From Paenibacillus auburnensis (GTDB lineage: Bacteria; Bacillota; Bacilli; Paenibacillales; Paenibacillaceae), in contig NZ_CAKMMG010000010.1 of NCBI RefSeq assembly GCF_927798115.1, positions 62,001 through 126,000 on the forward strand: 64,000 nt of DNA, written 5' to 3'. The notes below the pieces were generated by a model. The model searched no databases and was not told the DNA's origin. It worked only from the letters and a program-made list of their open reading frames with translations. Both the position numbers and the translations under genes were made by a program. Positions 62,674 through 64,000 of this stretch are shown here, piece by piece. Within the stretch, counting starts at the first letter, position 1. Every line of letters begins with the position of its first letter.

Positions 62674-63510
62674 TTAACCTTTCAAGAATTCCAGCAATGC
62701 TTGGTTGAATTCCTTAGGGTGGGTAGCATTGAATCCGTGAGGGCCGCCCTCAATCACGACTAATTGACTGCCTGCGATCCGCTCATGTGCTTTTTGGCCA
62801 CTGATCTCGACAGGAACAATCGCATCAGAGTCACCGTGGAGAATAAGCGTTGGCACATTAAATTTCTCAAGGTCCCCACGGAAATCGGTATAGCTGAATG
62901 CCGCGATGCAATCAAGCGTGCCTTTCGGCGACGCGAAAGCTGCAATATCACGATTGTATAGGCGGAACGGTTCATTTACCAAGTCCGTTCTGTCCCCAGA
63001 GGCGAAGAAATTGGTTGTGAAATCATCCAGGAATGCTAGACGATCCGCCTTCACCCCGTCTTGAAATCCTTGAATAGTCGCATCGTCAAATCCGCCGTCC
63101 GGGTTATCCGATGATTTGTACAGATATGGCGGGATCGCACCGGCCAGCACTGCTTTTGATACCCGCTCCGTTCCATAAGTACCGATGTAACGCGCCACTT
63201 CGCCTCCGCCCATGGAGAACCCCACGAGGGTCACATCCTGGAGATCCAGGTGTTCAATCAATGTGTGCAAATCCGCCGCGAATGTATCATACTCGTATCC
63301 GTTCCACGGCTGGGAGGACTGGCCGAATCCGCGGCGATCATACGTGATCACCCGATAACCGGCTTCCACTAGTGCAGGTACTTGCTTCTCCCAGGATCTT
63401 CCGCTGAGCGGCCAGCCATGGATCAGTACAACCGGCTTACCGGTCCCGACATCCTCATAATGAAGCTCGATTGCAATTCCATTCTCCTGTCCAACTGTAA
63501 CGTTTGCCAT
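62674..63510 (-). CDS. Alpha/beta hydrolase (non-haem chloroperoxidase/esterase type)
   Basis: A 278-aa hydrolase: oxyanion motif VLIHGWPLSG, nucleophile in LVGFSMGGGEVAR, Asp in LHGDSDAIVP and His in IEGGPHGFNATH. The GWP loop and GGPH are typical of the bacterial perhydrolase/chloroperoxidase group. ATG at 63510 is preferred because GGAGGG lies eight bases upstream; 18 further codons in the longer frame have no site. Confidence 0.93.
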   Translation of the reverse strand: MANVTVGQENGIAIELHYEDVGTGKPVVLIHGWPLSGRSWEKQVPALVEAGYRVITYDRRGFGQSSQPWNGYEYDTFAADLHTLIEHLDLQDVTLVGFSMGGGEVARYIGTYGTERVSKAVLAGAIPPYLYKSSDNPDGGFDDATIQGFQDGVKADRLAFLDDFTTNFFASGDRTDLVNEPFRLYNRDIAAFASPKGTLDCIAAFSYTDFRGDLEKFNVPTLILHGDSDAIVPVEISGQKAHERIAGSQLVVIEGGPHGFNATHPKEFNQALLEFLKG

Positions 63511-63744
63511 TGATACATCCCTCCGTTTTTTGTTTTGGCACCCATGGGCCTCCAGCGTGATCAACCTATCCTTTAATCTCCTCTTTTACTGCTAAATTTA
63601 TCTAAAATTCTTAACGTCCGGAATATACCAATTAATAGTCTAGCTGTCAACGCCCAAATGAAATGGTTTATTTTGTCGAATTTCTATGGAATAACTATAA
63701 TCTTTATTACTCCTATGACTAAAGTTCTATTTCTCTGGGCTTTG

Positions 63745-64000
63745 TCATTTATCAGCAACAGCTTGAGTACTTAGCTGAATAGCAGCAGTTGCCTTGTCTA
63801 GTGTTTTCTTCCCGTTTACTACCTGTGTCAGCTCTTTACTTAGAATGGACCGGAAATCCAACTCGAAATTTGGTGACTTGTTCATCAGAACATAACTTGT
63901 TATAGATGAATCCAAATTAGGCTTTAATTTATAGAATGCATCCAATTTGTAACCAGAGTACTCCTTAATCATGCGGGATAGAGGCGCACCGATATTATTA
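63745..64000 (-). CDS. Extracellular solute-binding protein, C-terminal end only
   Basis: The frame is open to the end of the window. The visible part (about 85 codons) includes GAPLSRMIKEYSGYKLDAFY and ends KTLDKATAAIQLSTQAVADK, the pattern of the last helices of family 1 ABC solute-binding proteins. Its 5' end lies beyond the window, so the substrate class and lipobox cannot be seen. Confidence 0.6.
   Translation of the reverse strand, partial: NNIGAPLSRMIKEYSGYKLDAFYKLKPNLDSSITSYVLMNKSPNFELDFRSILSKELTQVVNGKKTLDKATAAIQLSTQAVADK

Overview
The window looks like chromosomal DNA of a Gram-positive, spore-former-type Bacillales bacterium, most likely Paenibacillus. This is an inference from several S-layer-homology (SLH) surface proteins, a secreted GH9 cellulase, strong GGAGG ribosome binding sites, TTG and GTG starts, a 7-1-7 Fur box, a comQXPA locus and moderate GC content. 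I see no rRNA, tRNA, CRISPR, prophage or insertion sequence.

Layout. 0-5.8 kb: the 3' part of a diguanylate cyclase, then a glycerol/dihydroxyacetone module (glycerol dehydrogenase and a one-chain dihydroxyacetone kinase) divergent from a PocR/AraC regulator. 5.8-13.7 kb: malate:quinone oxidoreductase, a TPR-SMI1/KNR4 protein, AIM24, a DUF4386 membrane protein, Crp/Fnr, DinB, a WYL regulator and a GNAT enzyme. 13.7-14.1 kb is non-coding and holds four imperfect palindromic repeats. 14.2-21 kb: a surface PAP2 phosphatase with SLH domains, then a membrane AraC regulator and an orphan solute-binding lipoprotein. 21-25.1 kb: a Fur-boxed siderophore ABC importer.

25.2-43.3 kb is the most interesting part; every gene is on the minus strand. 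It contains a complete comQ-comX-comP-comA quorum-sensing locus, including a 58-aa ComX-like pheromone precursor with a near-terminal Trp. Directly beside it lies a RiPP (ribosomally made, modified peptide) cluster of about 14 kb. Five small precursors, three of them identical and encoded in a 173-bp tandem repeat, all end in Leu-Thr. They sit among a class III aminotransferase, a SAM methyltransferase, an SDR dehydrogenase, an M50 protease, an ABC exporter and an RRE/SPASM protein. That set matches the daptide class, in which a C-terminal Thr is oxidatively decarboxylated, transaminated and dimethylated. Unusually, the same operon also carries a YcaO cyclodehydratase, an E1-like partner and a SagB-like nitroreductase, the azoline machinery. 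TTGCGG/CCGCAA half-sites resembling ComA boxes cluster upstream of both comX and the first RiPP gene, so I propose quorum-controlled peptide production.

43.3-50.8 kb: a glycine-riboswitch-controlled amino-acid permease, an alpha/beta hydrolase-TetR operon (the TetR probably starts at AUU), an amidohydrolase divergent from a MarR regulator around a perfect palindrome, a DUF4405 membrane protein, a P-loop kinase and a PhnB-like protein. 51-59.5 kb: a peptide POT transporter, an SLH-anchored GH9 cellulase, an RCC1-SLH surface protein and a DUF1259 protein. 59.6-64 kb: a STAND NTPase with TPRs coupled to a cytoplasmic peptidoglycan amidase, an alpha/beta hydrolase, and the 3' end of a solute-binding protein cut by the window edge.
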